NCBI RefSeq assembly: GCF_900184945.1
Contig: NZ_FXYF01000004.1
Coordinates: 124,001 to 188,000 of the forward strand
Direction of reading: 5' to 3'
Source: Antarctobacter aquimaris
Lineage (GTDB): Bacteria > Pseudomonadota > Alphaproteobacteria > Rhodobacterales > Rhodobacteraceae
Length of the DNA: 64,000 nt
In this document: one piece after another, positions 45,401 to 52,742 of the stretch
Layout of the letters: every line of letters begins with the position of its first letter
How positions within the stretch are numbered: the stretch's first letter is position 1
Program-made: the position numbers and the translations under genes
The notes under the pieces: generated by a model
Databases searched by the model: none
Seen by the model: the letters and a program-made list of their open reading frames with translations, nothing else
Told to the model about the DNA's origin: nothing

Positions 45401-45842
45401 CCACCAGCACCCCGCCGTGCGGCGATGACCCGTAGGCATTGCCATGCTTCAGCGCGTCCGCCGCCCGGTCCACCCCCGGCCCCTTGCCGTACCACAGGCC
45501 AAAGACGCCCTGGCAGGTCTTGTCCGGGTCCGTTTCCACCTGCTGCGTGCCGATCATCTGGGTCGCGCCGAATTCCTCGTTCACCGCCGGAAGAAAGGTG
45601 ATGCCGGCTTCGTCCACGATCTTGCGGTTGCGCGTGATCTCGAGGTCGACACCGCCGACCGGAGAGCCGCGATAGCCCGAGATGTAGCCGCGCGTGTCCA
45701 GCCCGCGCGCCTTGTCGCGCCGCGCCTGGTCCAGCGCGATGCGGATGATGGCCTGCGTGCCGGTCAGAAACACACGGCCCGCTCGCGCCACGTAGCGGTC
45801 TTCGAGCGCATAGTCCCTGAGAATCGGCGTCTGATCGGTCAT
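42411..45842 (-). CDS. Indolepyruvate ferredoxin oxidoreductase family protein (IorA-IorB fusion)
   Basis: 1143 residues, matching the fused family of about 1150. The N-terminal pyrimidine-type domain (RGYISGYRGSPVGGVD; FGLWYGKGPGVDR) and a TPP pyrophosphate domain (about 430-620; CPHNTSTRVPEGSAALAGIGCHFMA) are followed by a Cys-rich segment (CEGCGDCGVESNC) near 655 and a C-terminal gamma/IorB domain (GVGGTGVVTVGQL) near 740. It oxidatively decarboxylates aryl- or branched-chain 2-oxo acids from amino-acid breakdown to acyl-CoA. A divergent Lrp regulator points to amino-acid control. Confidence 0.93.
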   Translation of the reverse strand: MTDQTPILRDYALEDRYVARAGRVFLTGTQAIIRIALDQARRDKARGLDTRGYISGYRGSPVGGVDLEITRNRKIVDEAGITFLPAVNEEFGATQMIGTQQVETDPDKTCQGVFGLWYGKGPGVDRAADALKHGNAYGSSPHGGVLVVAGDDHGCVSSSMPHQSDVAFMNFFMPTLNPANVAEFLPFGEWGYALSRFSGMWVGFKAISETVESGMSFDLPADRVFAAPDYTPPATGLHYRWPDLPGPQIEERMEAKKNAVLAFARANPIDRAEWGHAARFGIVTTGKAHLDTLEALRLLGIDKAAARELGIDLYKVGMVWPLEDVGALKFAKGKQELLVIEEKRGIIESQLKEYFYDFPGQKPERMVGKRDEHGARLIPWTHELGAVMLARIIAKRLDLNLGTSLTERAEALVPPPSLIEVKGAARTPYFCSGCPHNTSTRVPEGSAALAGIGCHFMASWMDRNTTSLIQMGGEGVNWVARSQFNGNRHIFQNLGEGTYYHSGSLAIRQAIAAGTNITYKILFNDAVAMTGGQTVDGPISVRAIAHSVLAEGAQKVVVVSDQPENFRPSEFPPGVKIEHRNQMDRIQRELREIPGTTVLIYQQTCATEKRRLRKRGQMVDPKKFAVINPLVCEGCGDCGVESNCLSVEPLETEFGRKRKINLNSCNKDFTCLNGFCPSFVTVEGGTLKMGGGVSSDTLAELTGRLPAPALPALEESWDILVTGVGGTGVVTVGQLIAMAANLEGKGASVLDFMGFAQKFGPVLSYLRMSARPEEVNQARIEPGSADALIGCDLVVSSSPKASATYRAGHTRAVVNTALMPTGDFARNRDADLKPAERLSRIGAAVDGASLHGLDANALSEALLGDTVYANVLMLGAAWQAGLVPLSEAALMRAIVLNGVKPDLNKQAFAWGRIAVADHDAVERAAGIAARPVQTLEQMIERRAAFLADYQDAAWAQRYRDDLNRIRTVETAAAGAPGALTEASAKGLFKLMSYKDEYEVARLHTETGFVEGLKERFEGDFTVKHHLAPPLLSRGTDARGRPLKRAFGPWVQVVFRRLARMKHLRGTRWDLFGRTEERRMERALIEEYRALLDRLAAGLTEDNRDEAARIAALVMEIRGFGPVKAQAVADTRARIEAAILAYEG

Positions 45843-45871
45843 GGCGTGTCCTCCCCTGGTGGTGGATGGGC

Positions 45872-45899
45872 GATTTTCTCGGCTTTGGTTGAGAAAATC
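45872..45899. promoter_or_regulatory. Inverted repeat between ior and lrp, candidate Lrp operator
   Basis: GATTTTCTC-N10-GAGAAAATC is a perfect 9-bp inverted repeat in the 126-base divergent interval. The interval also contains GGAATTCTCCGAATTC and TTGATCAA. Lrp/AsnC proteins bind degenerate AT-rich palindromes of this kind near their own genes. Confidence 0.55.
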
Positions 45900-45968
45900 C
45901 TTCCAATCCGCCGGAATTCTCCGAATTCTTGATCAAACTCTTTCATCTTGAGCCCAGAACCGAACCAG

Positions 45969-46436
45969 ATGACTCAGCTCTCCGATCTTGACCGTCGCAT
46001 CCTCGCCGCCCTGCAAAAGGACGCCTCGGGCAGCATGCAGGACCTGGCCCGCGCCACCAACAGCTCTCCGGCGACCTGCTGGCGGCGGCTGAAGGCGCTG
46101 GAGGATCGCGGCGTCATCGGCCCGCCCGTGCGCCATGTCGACCCCGCCGCCGTGGGGCTGGGCATGGACGCCTTTGTGCAGGTGCGGATGAAATCGCAGG
46201 ACGGCGCGGCGCGGGCCGGGTTCCAGCGCGCGATGGAGGCGGAGCCATCCATCACCGAGGTCTATTCGATCTCGGGCGAATGGGATTACCTGCTGCACCT
46301 CATCGTGCGCGACATCGCCGATCTCGAGGACATCCTGATGCGCAGGGTGCTGGAGCATCCCAACGTCGCGGGGACGGCCACCATGTTCGTGCTGCGGCGG
46401 ATCAAGCGCAGCTGGGAGGTGCCTGTCAGCCTCTGA
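45969..46436 (+). CDS. Lrp/AsnC family transcriptional regulator
   Basis: 155 residues: N-terminal helix-turn-helix (LSDLDRRILAALQKDASGSMQDLARATNSSPATCWRRLKALEDRGVI) and C-terminal RAM effector domain (VYSISGEWDYLLHLIVRDIADLEDIL). ATG 45969 matches the usual family N-terminus; a TTG seven codons earlier is possible. It is divergent from the indolepyruvate oxidoreductase and probably controls it in response to an amino acid. Confidence 0.92.
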   Translation: MTQLSDLDRRILAALQKDASGSMQDLARATNSSPATCWRRLKALEDRGVIGPPVRHVDPAAVGLGMDAFVQVRMKSQDGAARAGFQRAMEAEPSITEVYSISGEWDYLLHLIVRDIADLEDILMRRVLEHPNVAGTATMFVLRRIKRSWEVPVSL

Positions 46437-46460
46437 GCCACAGCGCGGGCGGCACAAACG

Positions 46461-46486
46461 AAAAACGCGGCCCCGATGGGACCGCG
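46461..46486 (-). terminator. Rho-independent terminator of the cold-shock gene
   Basis: On the minus strand CGCGGTCCC-ATC-GGGGCCGCG (one G-T wobble) is followed by TTTTTCG. It lies between the convergent lrp and csp genes and may stop transcription from both sides. Confidence 0.8.
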
Positions 46487-46527
46487 CTGCATCTTGCCAG
46501 AGCCGTCAGGCCTCAGGCAGGTACGTC

Positions 46528-46734
46528 TCAGGCGAGGGCGAGGTTGACCGCGCTCTCGCGGCCATCACGGCCGGCTTCGACGTCATAGGTCACCTTCTGG
46601 TTGTCGGCGAGGCCGGTCAGGCCCGAACGCTCGACCGCGGAGATGTGGACGAACACGTCCTTGCCGCCCGACGCCGGCTGGATAAAGCCGAAACCCTTGG
46701 TGGTGTTGAACCATTTCACAGTGCCATTGGCCAT
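46528..46734 (-). CDS. Cold-shock protein (CspA family)
   Basis: 68 residues, a full cold-shock domain. MANGTVKWFNTTKGFGFIQP carries the RNP1 motif KGFGFI and DVFVHISAV the RNP2 motif. It binds single-stranded RNA/DNA and acts as an RNA chaperone. AAGGAA lies upstream of ATG 46734. The leader of more than 100 bases is AT-richer than its surroundings, as expected for a regulated csp 5' UTR; a longer frame through it is not coding. Confidence 0.95.
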   Translation of the reverse strand: MANGTVKWFNTTKGFGFIQPASGGKDVFVHISAVERSGLTGLADNQKVTYDVEAGRDGRESAVNLALA

Positions 46735-47096
46735 CTGTCTGTTCCTTTTCAAAATGCCACTCGCAACATGCAGTGGCCCGGCGTAGCGCGTCTTGATCGA
46801 ATGACTGCGTGCCAGTGAAGGAAAACAGAAGTCGAAGAGAAGTCTAAGCGCGGACCGTATGCCAGTTTCCAACCGATTTGGCAAGACGTTTCCGGTTTTG
46901 CGGTACGGCCCCCCGGGTCAGCGCGGCCCGTCGCGCGGTCCGCCCTGGCGCCTGAACGGGCTGATGGAAAAAATAATTGTCAGCCCACTTGAACGGTCCC
47001 ATCGGCTCGACCAACTTCGCGCAATCCGGGTGTGAGGCTCCTCCCGGCGACTGCAGGCGCATGGATGCGCCGAGAGTGCTTTCCTCGAATGGACAG
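46735..47096. other. csp leader/promoter and DUF1344 upstream region
   Basis: 362 bases without a gene. The left part should be the csp 5' UTR and promoter; the right part precedes the DUF1344 gene. Hairpin potential exists (CCACTCGCAACATGCAGTGG at 46756-46775), but no promoter boxes are clear. Confidence 0.4.
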
Positions 47097-47360
47097 ATGG
47101 CCATGCGCCCCATGATCGCCGCCGCAGTCGCGGTTCTTTTCGCCCTCCCCGCCCTTGCAGACGAAACCCAGGGCCAGATCCTGGCCTATGACCGGGTTTC
47201 CAACATCCTGGTGCTGTCGGACAAGACCGTCTGGCAACTGCCGGCCACCCTCGAAGTCCCCGCCGACCTCGTCGCCGGTGACTCGGTCAAGCTGGTCTAC
47301 ACGACCTCCGGCGAAGATGGCGTGAAGTCGATCGACGCGCTGACACGGGTCGCCAACTAA
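47097..47360 (+). CDS. Small periplasmic protein, DUF1344-like
   Basis: 87 residues. A signal peptide (MRPMIAAAVAVLFALPALA) is followed by a short beta-rich domain (GQILAYDRVSNILVLSDKTVWQLPATLEVPADLVAGDSVKLVYTTS) that follows the DUF1344 pattern. Function unknown. Two ATG codons are available (47097 and 47103); the Shine-Dalgarno is weak. Confidence 0.75.
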   Translation: MAMRPMIAAAVAVLFALPALADETQGQILAYDRVSNILVLSDKTVWQLPATLEVPADLVAGDSVKLVYTTSGEDGVKSIDALTRVAN

Positions 47361-47429
47361 AACCCGTCCGGCGGCGCCGGCAGGACAGTTCCGCCGGCGG
47401 CCGCCGCCCTGCCCCCGCAGGGCCGGGGT

Positions 47430-47708
47430 TCAGTCGAAATCGAACAATTCGCCAAGAAACCCGCGCCGCTTTCTCTTGCGGTCGTAGGACTCGTCCCGAT
47501 GGCCCCGATCGTCCTCGTGATAATCGCCGCGCTCTTCGCGCAGGGGCTCGGGACGGGGCGGCGCGGCGGCGTATTGCGCGCTGCGCTCGATGATCTTGTC
47601 CAGCTCTCCCCGATCCAGCCAGACGCCCCGGCACTTGGGGCAAAAGTCGATCTCGACACCGGACCGGTCGGTGATGACAAGGTCGCTTCCGTCGATTGGA
47701 CACTTCAT
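47430..47708 (-). CDS. Zinc-ribbon protein (TFIIB-type zinc finger)
   Basis: 92 residues. MKCPIDGSDL ... CPKCRGVWLDRGELDKI is the zf-TFIIB signature, with Cys pairs at residues 3 and about 23-26. The C-terminal half is highly charged (EERGDYHEDDRGHRDESYDRKRKRRG) and ends in LGELFDFD. Function unknown. AGGAGA precedes the ATG. Confidence 0.82.
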   Translation of the reverse strand: MKCPIDGSDLVITDRSGVEIDFCPKCRGVWLDRGELDKIIERSAQYAAAPPRPEPLREERGDYHEDDRGHRDESYDRKRKRRGFLGELFDFD

Positions 47709-47857
47709 GCGCGCGCTCTCCTGCTCTGTGGGCGGCCGTGGGCCGCGACCCCCTTCAGATAGGCGCCGGCGCCGGCATTTCATCCCCCGTCCAGCCGCAT
47801 CGGCGGACCGTCTCCCAGACGGATTACGGCAACAGTGCCTTCGGGTAACCTGCGGGG

Positions 47858-48376
47858 ATGACCCGATTCATTTCGTTTCTGGCCCTCGTGGCCAGCCTGC
47901 TTCCGCTGACGGCTTCGGCCGAGGACTACGACACCCGCACGCTGATGCGCCGCGGCCAATGGCAGGTCGATGTGACCTACAGCGCCGGTGCGGACGCCTT
48001 CTGGTGCACCGCCGGGACGGAAAACAGCGCCACACAGAGGTTCAACCTGGTCGCCTACCAGAACGAGGCCTTTGCCCTGTTCATATTCGACCCGCGCTGG
48101 AACCTGGAGCCGCGCGCCGTCCGCTTTCTCGTGGACATCGACAAGGCACGCTGGACCATCGACGGCACCGGCGAGGGGGTCGGCATCTCGCTGAACATGA
48201 CCGACGCCGAAACCGCGGTGAAGTTCCTGGTGCAGCTGAAGCGTGGCAACACCCTCTACGTCTACAACGACAGGCAGCAGCAACAAGCCAGTTTCTCGCT
48301 CAGCGGCTCTTCGGCGGCGATCGACGCGCTGTTCGACTGCTGGGACCGGATCACCGCAACGCCGGACCCGTTCTGA
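47858..48376 (+). CDS. Hypothetical secreted protein, 172 aa
   Basis: A clear signal peptide (MTRFISFLALVASLLPLTASAED) leads to a beta-rich mature part of about 150 residues with two cysteines (DAFWCTAGT and LFDCWDRI) that could pair. No family recognised. A run of Gln (RQQQQASF) is the only compositional oddity. It stands alone between divergent and convergent small genes. Confidence 0.75.
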   Translation: MTRFISFLALVASLLPLTASAEDYDTRTLMRRGQWQVDVTYSAGADAFWCTAGTENSATQRFNLVAYQNEAFALFIFDPRWNLEPRAVRFLVDIDKARWTIDGTGEGVGISLNMTDAETAVKFLVQLKRGNTLYVYNDRQQQQASFSLSGSSAAIDALFDCWDRITATPDPF

Positions 48377-48418
48377 GGGCGCAGCCCGCGATGGCCGCGC
48401 GCCGCTTGCTGCGAAATG

Positions 48419-48844
48419 TCAGGACCGCACCCAGCCGACGATCTGCGCCGCCGGCATCGCGCCGGACTGCCGCTTGACCTCGCGCCCGCCGGCAAAGCGG
48501 ACCATGGTCGGAATGCCCCGGATGCCCTGCCGCGCGCCGACGTCGGGATGCGCCTCGGTGTTGAGCTTGACCAGCCGGGCCTCGGAGCCCAGCACACCGG
48601 CCGCCTTGTTGAACTCCGGCCCCATCATCCGGCAGGGGCCGCACCACGGCGCCCAGAAATCGACGACCAGCGGCACATCGTCGGTGCGCGCCGCCTTTTC
48701 CAGCGTGGCGGCGTCCACCTCGACCGCGCGCGCCGGCATCAGTGCGGCGCTGCAGGTGCCGCATTTCGGCCCCGCGCCCAGCCTGTCCGCCGGCACCCTG
48801 TTCACCTGGCCGCAATCCAGGCACGTGATTTTCTTGCCCGACAT
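48419..48844 (-). CDS. trxC: Thioredoxin 2
   Basis: 141 residues. The N-terminal zinc-binding extension (CLDCGQVNRVP ... KCGTCSAAL) distinguishes TrxC from TrxA. The thioredoxin domain has DFWAPWCGPCRMMGPEF and the cis-Pro loop IRGIPTMVRFAGG. It reduces disulfides in the cytoplasm and is often induced under oxidative stress. GGAGAA precedes ATG 48844. Confidence 0.95.
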   Translation of the reverse strand: MSGKKITCLDCGQVNRVPADRLGAGPKCGTCSAALMPARAVEVDAATLEKAARTDDVPLVVDFWAPWCGPCRMMGPEFNKAAGVLGSEARLVKLNTEAHPDVGARQGIRGIPTMVRFAGGREVKRQSGAMPAAQIVGWVRS

Positions 48845-48919
48845 CTCGTGATTCTCCGCAAAGACATTCTGATTTCAGTATGTGATCACGGCGCCGCGCC
48901 ATCAAGAGCGCGCCTCGCG

Positions 48920-49747
48920 TCAGTCGAGGTCCCGCGACACCTCGTCCCGGACCGCTTCGGGCAGTTCGGTCAGGCGGTAATGCCCGGTGGCATGCGCCGC
49001 CCGGATGATCGAGGCGGGTTCCGCCGGCAACCGCTCCATGATGCAGCGCGCCAGCCTGCGCTGGCCCGGCACCTCGTTGCGCGCCAGCGCGTAAAAGCCG
49101 TGCATGTAAGGCGAAAAACGGTGGGTCGGGCGGCCCGAGAACACCAGCGACACGTTGTTCCAGGCCGGGGAATGCAGGAACAGCCAGGCGACGCCATCCT
49201 GAACCCCCAGCAGCAGGCCGCGCATTTCACGCTCGGCCGGGGTCAGGCGATCGGTCATCAGCCGCGCCTCGCGCAACAGGTAGGTCCGGAACACCCGCGC
49301 CCCGGGCACCGTGGCCAGGCGGACGGCATTGCAGACGAACCTGTCGCGCCGCGCCATCGACGGCCGCCAGAACAGGTACAGCCCGTCGGGCATGTCCTTT
49401 TCCGGCACGTGGTGGGTGTCGGACACCGGCAGGTAGGTGACCGCGTTCTCCAGCCCGTAGTTGCGCGGCGACGGGGCCTTCGCCGATCCCGGCTCTGGCA
49501 GCGCGGCGAAATGGGTGTCGGGCAGCACTTCGGTCAGGATCCGGGCATCGACACCGAAGTGGTCGCAGATCCGCTTGAGCACGGCCGGCTTGGGATGGGA
49601 TTCGCCACTTAGGTAGCGATTGAACTGCGCGCGGCTGATGTCCAGCCTCTTGGCGAAGTCGGTCACGCTGCCGCGGCCCTGCACCAGGCGCCTGAGGTTG
49701 ACGCTGAAGCGCATCGATATGGCCGTGTCCCGATTGCCGCCGCCCAT
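48920..49747 (-). CDS. XRE-family helix-turn-helix regulator, 275 aa
   Basis: An N-terminal XRE domain (about 12-70; LRRLVQGRGSVTDFAKRLDISRAQFNRYLSGESHPKPAVLKRICDHFGV) is followed by a C-terminal domain of about 190 residues that I do not recognise (GLYLFWRPSMARRDRFVCNAVRL; GRPTHRFSPYMHGFYAL). ATG 49747 gives the N-terminus MGGGNRDTAISMRF; the ATG at 49714 is an alternative. It is divergent from the small gene at 49977 with a 229-base AT-richer interval between, typical of local control. Confidence 0.85.
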   Translation of the reverse strand: MGGGNRDTAISMRFSVNLRRLVQGRGSVTDFAKRLDISRAQFNRYLSGESHPKPAVLKRICDHFGVDARILTEVLPDTHFAALPEPGSAKAPSPRNYGLENAVTYLPVSDTHHVPEKDMPDGLYLFWRPSMARRDRFVCNAVRLATVPGARVFRTYLLREARLMTDRLTPAEREMRGLLLGVQDGVAWLFLHSPAWNNVSLVFSGRPTHRFSPYMHGFYALARNEVPGQRRLARCIMERLPAEPASIIRAAHATGHYRLTELPEAVRDEVSRDLD

Positions 49748-49976
49748 CCGATCTGTCTCACTTTTCGAACAACTATACCTGAAGTAGATACAGCACCGGG
49801 CGCAACGGATCAATTTCGCATCAATAGCGCCGATTTCCGAGCCGCCGTGTCTGCGATAACCGTGGATTTCGTTGCTAAATCGACAGAGATTTCCGACGCA
49901 TAGGGCGTTTCCACCTGCTAGAAAGAGATGTAACAATTTTGAGTTGAGTGACTCGCCAAGCAGGAGTGAGCATCCG

Positions 49977-50195
49977 ATGCCGGATACCGGGCTGGCCCCG
50001 ACACATGAGCCAATCGAGGGAACGAACCTGTCGGACATCTGCACGCGATTGCGGCTGGCCGCGTCGATCCTGGAACGATCGGCCTATGACCTGGCGAACC
50101 TTCACGCCTGCCCGGATGTCACGCACCTGATCCTGTCGGCTCAAACGGTCGAGCGGATCACCGAACGGCTGTGCAAGCAGGTCTGCCCGGACTGA
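49977..50195 (+). CDS. Small hypothetical protein, 72 aa
   Basis: MPDTGLAPTHEPIEGTNLSDICTRLRLAASILERSAYDLANLHACPDVTHLILSAQTVERITERL: two probable helices with regular hydrophobic spacing. AGGAG lies about 11 bases before the ATG. It is divergent from the XRE regulator, so possibly regulated by it. No family recognised. Confidence 0.6.
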   Translation: MPDTGLAPTHEPIEGTNLSDICTRLRLAASILERSAYDLANLHACPDVTHLILSAQTVERITERLCKQVCPD

Positions 50196-50282
50196 ACCCG
50201 TCCGCGCGCGGCCGAACCGCTCGCGCTCCGGCGCGGGATCGGCCATCATGACGCCATCCGTCCGACCAGAGGCCGCGCGTCC

Positions 50283-50774
50283 ATGCCCGAGAACTCTCCC
50301 TTTCGCCCCGTCGATGACGACGCGCGCGCGCTGGCGCGCCAGCTGCTGACCGCGGCCGATTTCGCCGCCCTCGCGGTGACCCGGCCCGACACCGGCACCC
50401 CGTCGGTGACGCGCATCGCGCTGGCCACCGATCCGCAGGGCGCGCCGCTGTCGCTGGTCTCGACCCTGTCATCGCACACCGCCGCGCTGGAGGCGGCCCC
50501 GTCCTGCGCCCTGCTGGTCGGCGAACCGGGGCCGCGCGGCGATCCGCTGACCCACCCGCGGCTGACCCTGCACGCCGAGGCCCGGCTGATCGCGCGCGAC
50601 GCGCCCGAGCATCCCGCCCTGCGCGCGCACTACCTGGCGCAACGGCCCAAGGCGCAGCTTTACATCGATTTCGGAGATTTCCGGATGGTCAGCTTCCGCG
50701 TGACCGATGCGCTGCTGAACGGTGGCTTCGGCAAGGCTTACCGGTTGGCCCCCGAGGACCTGCGCCCGCTCTGA
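50283..50774 (+). CDS. Pyridoxamine 5'-phosphate oxidase-like flavin/heme protein (HugZ-like)
   Basis: 163 residues of split-barrel fold. AALAVTRPDTGTPSVTRIALATD and SLVSTLSSHTAALEAAPSCALLVGEPG resemble the N-terminal part of HugZ/pyridoxamine oxidase-like proteins, with YIDFGDFRMVSFRV at the C-terminus. It may bind FMN or heme; the heme-oxygenase C-terminal domain of HugZ is absent. ATG 50283 sits about 11 bases after AGAGG. The stop is 3 bases from the convergent hemerythrin stop. Confidence 0.8.
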   Translation: MPENSPFRPVDDDARALARQLLTAADFAALAVTRPDTGTPSVTRIALATDPQGAPLSLVSTLSSHTAALEAAPSCALLVGEPGPRGDPLTHPRLTLHAEARLIARDAPEHPALRAHYLAQRPKAQLYIDFGDFRMVSFRVTDALLNGGFGKAYRLAPEDLRPL

Positions 50775-50777
50775 CCC

Positions 50778-51353
50778 CTACTCCAGCCCCGCCGACCCAT
50801 GTTTGAGCAGGATCGGCACGATCAGGTCTTCCTCGTCCTCGAGGTGGCGCAGCAGGAACCCTTCGAAGGCGGCGATCTCGTCGCGGTAGCGCCCGGCTTC
50901 GACCTGACCCTGCATCAGCCCGTTCGCGGCCCTGGCAAAGCCGTCCAGCAGCGCGTCCATCCTGTGATGGTCCTTGTCCAGGATGTCGAACCCGCGCGCC
51001 AGCGCCGATTCGTAGCCCACCAGCCGGGGGAAATAATGCGTGTCCTCGATCTGGTGATGGCCGTGCAGCTGTTGCAGCAACAGGCTGCCGTAGCGGGACA
51101 GGCGGGCCTGCATCCGGTCGGAATCCAGCGTGCCGCCCTGAACCGCCTCGGCATCGCCGCGCAGCGTGTCGCACAGGGTGCGGAACATCAGGTGCCGGTC
51201 CAGCCAGAACGACACCAGCCCGTTGAAATTGGCGTGCTCCGCCCAGGCCTCGCGCGGGTAGCTGTCGCGCAGGGCGCGCAGCGCCGGCGGCAGGCCGGCG
51301 CGCGTGGTCAGGTCAAGGTCGGGGGTATCTTCGATGCGCCCGACATGGCGCAT
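50778..51353 (-). CDS. Hemerythrin-like HHE-domain protein
   Basis: 191 residues, four-helix bundle. Candidate di-iron ligands are in EHANFNGLVSFWLDRH, QLHGHHQIEDTHYFP, ILDKDHHRMDALLD and FLLRHLEDEEDLIVPI. Such proteins bind oxygen, NO or act in iron and peroxide handling. It follows the universal stress protein gene by 12 bases, so both should be transcribed from the FNR-type promoter, in line with a role when oxygen is low. Confidence 0.88.
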   Translation of the reverse strand: MRHVGRIEDTPDLDLTTRAGLPPALRALRDSYPREAWAEHANFNGLVSFWLDRHLMFRTLCDTLRGDAEAVQGGTLDSDRMQARLSRYGSLLLQQLHGHHQIEDTHYFPRLVGYESALARGFDILDKDHHRMDALLDGFARAANGLMQGQVEAGRYRDEIAAFEGFLLRHLEDEEDLIVPILLKHGSAGLE

Positions 51354-51365
51354 CCCCCGAGAATG

Positions 51366-51779
51366 TCAACGCAGGACATGCACCGCGCACGCGGCGTGAC
51401 GCACCACCTGCGCCGCGGTCGAGCCCAGCAGCAGATCCTGCATCCCCGGCCTGTGCGAGGCGATGACGATCAGGTCCGTGTCGTGGTCATCGGCCCAGTC
51501 CAGAATCGTGCGGCCGGAATGGCCCGACACCACCAGCCCGGTGGCGCCCGGCACCTGCGCCGCGATATCCTCCAGTTCCTTCTCGATGCCCAGGCGGGCC
51601 TGGGCCGTGTAGTCCGCCGGCAGGTAGCTGGCGACGTAGCCGGGCACCTGTTCCAGCACGTGCAGGAAGGTGATCCGCGCATCGTCGGCGGCCAGGGCCT
51701 GTGCCACCTTTGTCGCGCTGCGGATCTTGGCGTCGCTTCCCTGGTCAAAGGCGACGGGGACAAGGATGTTGCTGTACAT
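51366..51779 (-). CDS. Universal stress protein (UspA family)
   Basis: 137 residues: MYSNILVPVAFDQGSDAKIRSATKVAQALAADDARITFLHVLEQVP at the N-terminus and the ATP-binding GLVVSGHSGRTILDWADDHDTDLIVIASHRPGMQDLLLGSTAAQVVRHAACAVHVLR (G-2x-G-9x-G-S/T pattern) at the C-terminus. AGGAGGAG precedes ATG 51779. An FNR-type box is centred 57.5 bases upstream. First gene of a two-gene operon with hemerythrin. Confidence 0.93.
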   Translation of the reverse strand: MYSNILVPVAFDQGSDAKIRSATKVAQALAADDARITFLHVLEQVPGYVASYLPADYTAQARLGIEKELEDIAAQVPGATGLVVSGHSGRTILDWADDHDTDLIVIASHRPGMQDLLLGSTAAQVVRHAACAVHVLR

Positions 51780-51829
51780 GGATTCTCCTCCTGATGCGCA
51801 GAGAGTGCCGCCGCGCGCGCCCCCGCGCC

Positions 51830-51843
51830 TTGATACAGGTCAT
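51830..51843 (-). promoter_or_regulatory. FNR/FnrL-type box upstream of usp-hemerythrin
   Basis: TTGATACAGGTCAT (plus strand) matches TTGAY-N4-RTCAA at 9 of 10 positions. It is centred 57.5 bases before the usp start codon, the same spacing as the box at 3432. It is also 197 bases upstream of the divergent regulator gene. Confidence 0.6.
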
Positions 51844-52039
51844 GCCCGTGCCCCGCCACCGACCGGCCACATTGCCACCACATTGGCCGCCTAGACCGGG
51901 GTCTGGCGTCAGAACGCGCCTCCACTTGGTCCCCGCTCCTTGCAGGACGCGACGGCCGGGCCACACCCACCCTGTCCGCCCCTCCCGGGGCGTCGCCGGC
52001 CGCACGACGCGGCGGCATCCAGGCAAGGAGTCGTGCGCC

Positions 52040-52729
52040 GTGCGTTACCTGATCGCCGAAACCAGCTGGTCATTGATGAGCCTTGCGCAGGCGCTGACAG
52101 AGGCCGGTGTCCTGCTGACCCGGACCGATCGCCCCGAGGACATCCCGCAATTCCTGCAACTCGTCCCGGCCGACCTGCTGATCCTCGACGCCGAGGCGCT
52201 GGACCGGTTCGGCACCTCGCTGGCGGCGCTGCGCCGCGCCCGTCCCGACCTGCCCATCGCGCTGGTCGCCGACACCCCGACGCACGGCCAGATCGTCCGG
52301 TGGCTGGAGGCCGGCGCCGATACCGTGATCAACGCCGCCGCCCCGCCCGAGGAGGCGGTCATGATGCTGGCGGCGCTGGCGCGGCGCGCGCATGGCCTTG
52401 CCCAGTCGACGCTGCGCTACGGTCCGCTGCGCATGGACCTGCACAGGCGCAAGGCCTACCTGAACGACTGCCCGGTCAAGCTGAGCCCCAAGCTCTACGA
52501 GCTGCTGGAATTCATGGCGCTGCGCCCGCGCAAGCTGCTCAGCCGGCCCGCCCTGCTGGGCCATGTCTACGGCCTGGAGGACGAACCGGACCCCCGCGTC
52601 TTTGACGTCTACGTCTGCAACCTGCGCGCCTGCCTCGAGGCCGCGAACGGCGCGGTCGACATCGAGACGATGCGCGGCGTCGGCTACCGTTTTGTCGCCG
52701 CCGACCTCGATGGCGCCATCGCCGCCTGA
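52040..52729 (+). CDS. CtrA/OmpR-type winged-helix protein with degenerate receiver
   Basis: 229 residues from GTG 52040 (AAGGAG nine bases upstream). The C-terminal winged helix (VKLSPKLYELLEFMALRPRKLLSRPALLGHVYGLEDEPDPRVFDVYVCNLRACLE) follows the CtrA pattern, DEP...DVxxCxLR. The N-terminal receiver keeps Asp50 (LLILDAEAL) but lacks the usual acidic pair (LIAETSW) and the conserved Lys (VINAAAPPEE), so phosphorylation is doubtful. No histidine kinase is nearby. It is divergent from the usp-hemerythrin operon. Confidence 0.85.
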   Translation: MRYLIAETSWSLMSLAQALTEAGVLLTRTDRPEDIPQFLQLVPADLLILDAEALDRFGTSLAALRRARPDLPIALVADTPTHGQIVRWLEAGADTVINAAAPPEEAVMMLAALARRAHGLAQSTLRYGPLRMDLHRRKAYLNDCPVKLSPKLYELLEFMALRPRKLLSRPALLGHVYGLEDEPDPRVFDVYVCNLRACLEAANGAVDIETMRGVGYRFVAADLDGAIAA

Positions 52730-52742
52730 CCGGGGGTCCGCC

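Noticed and set aside
45930-45937. TTGATCAA as an FNR site
   Set aside because: It has the half-sites but no 4-base spacer, so it does not fit the FNR geometry.
46756-46775. Hairpin in the csp leader as a terminator
   Set aside because: No T-run follows on either strand and it lies upstream of the gene; a leader structure is more likely.
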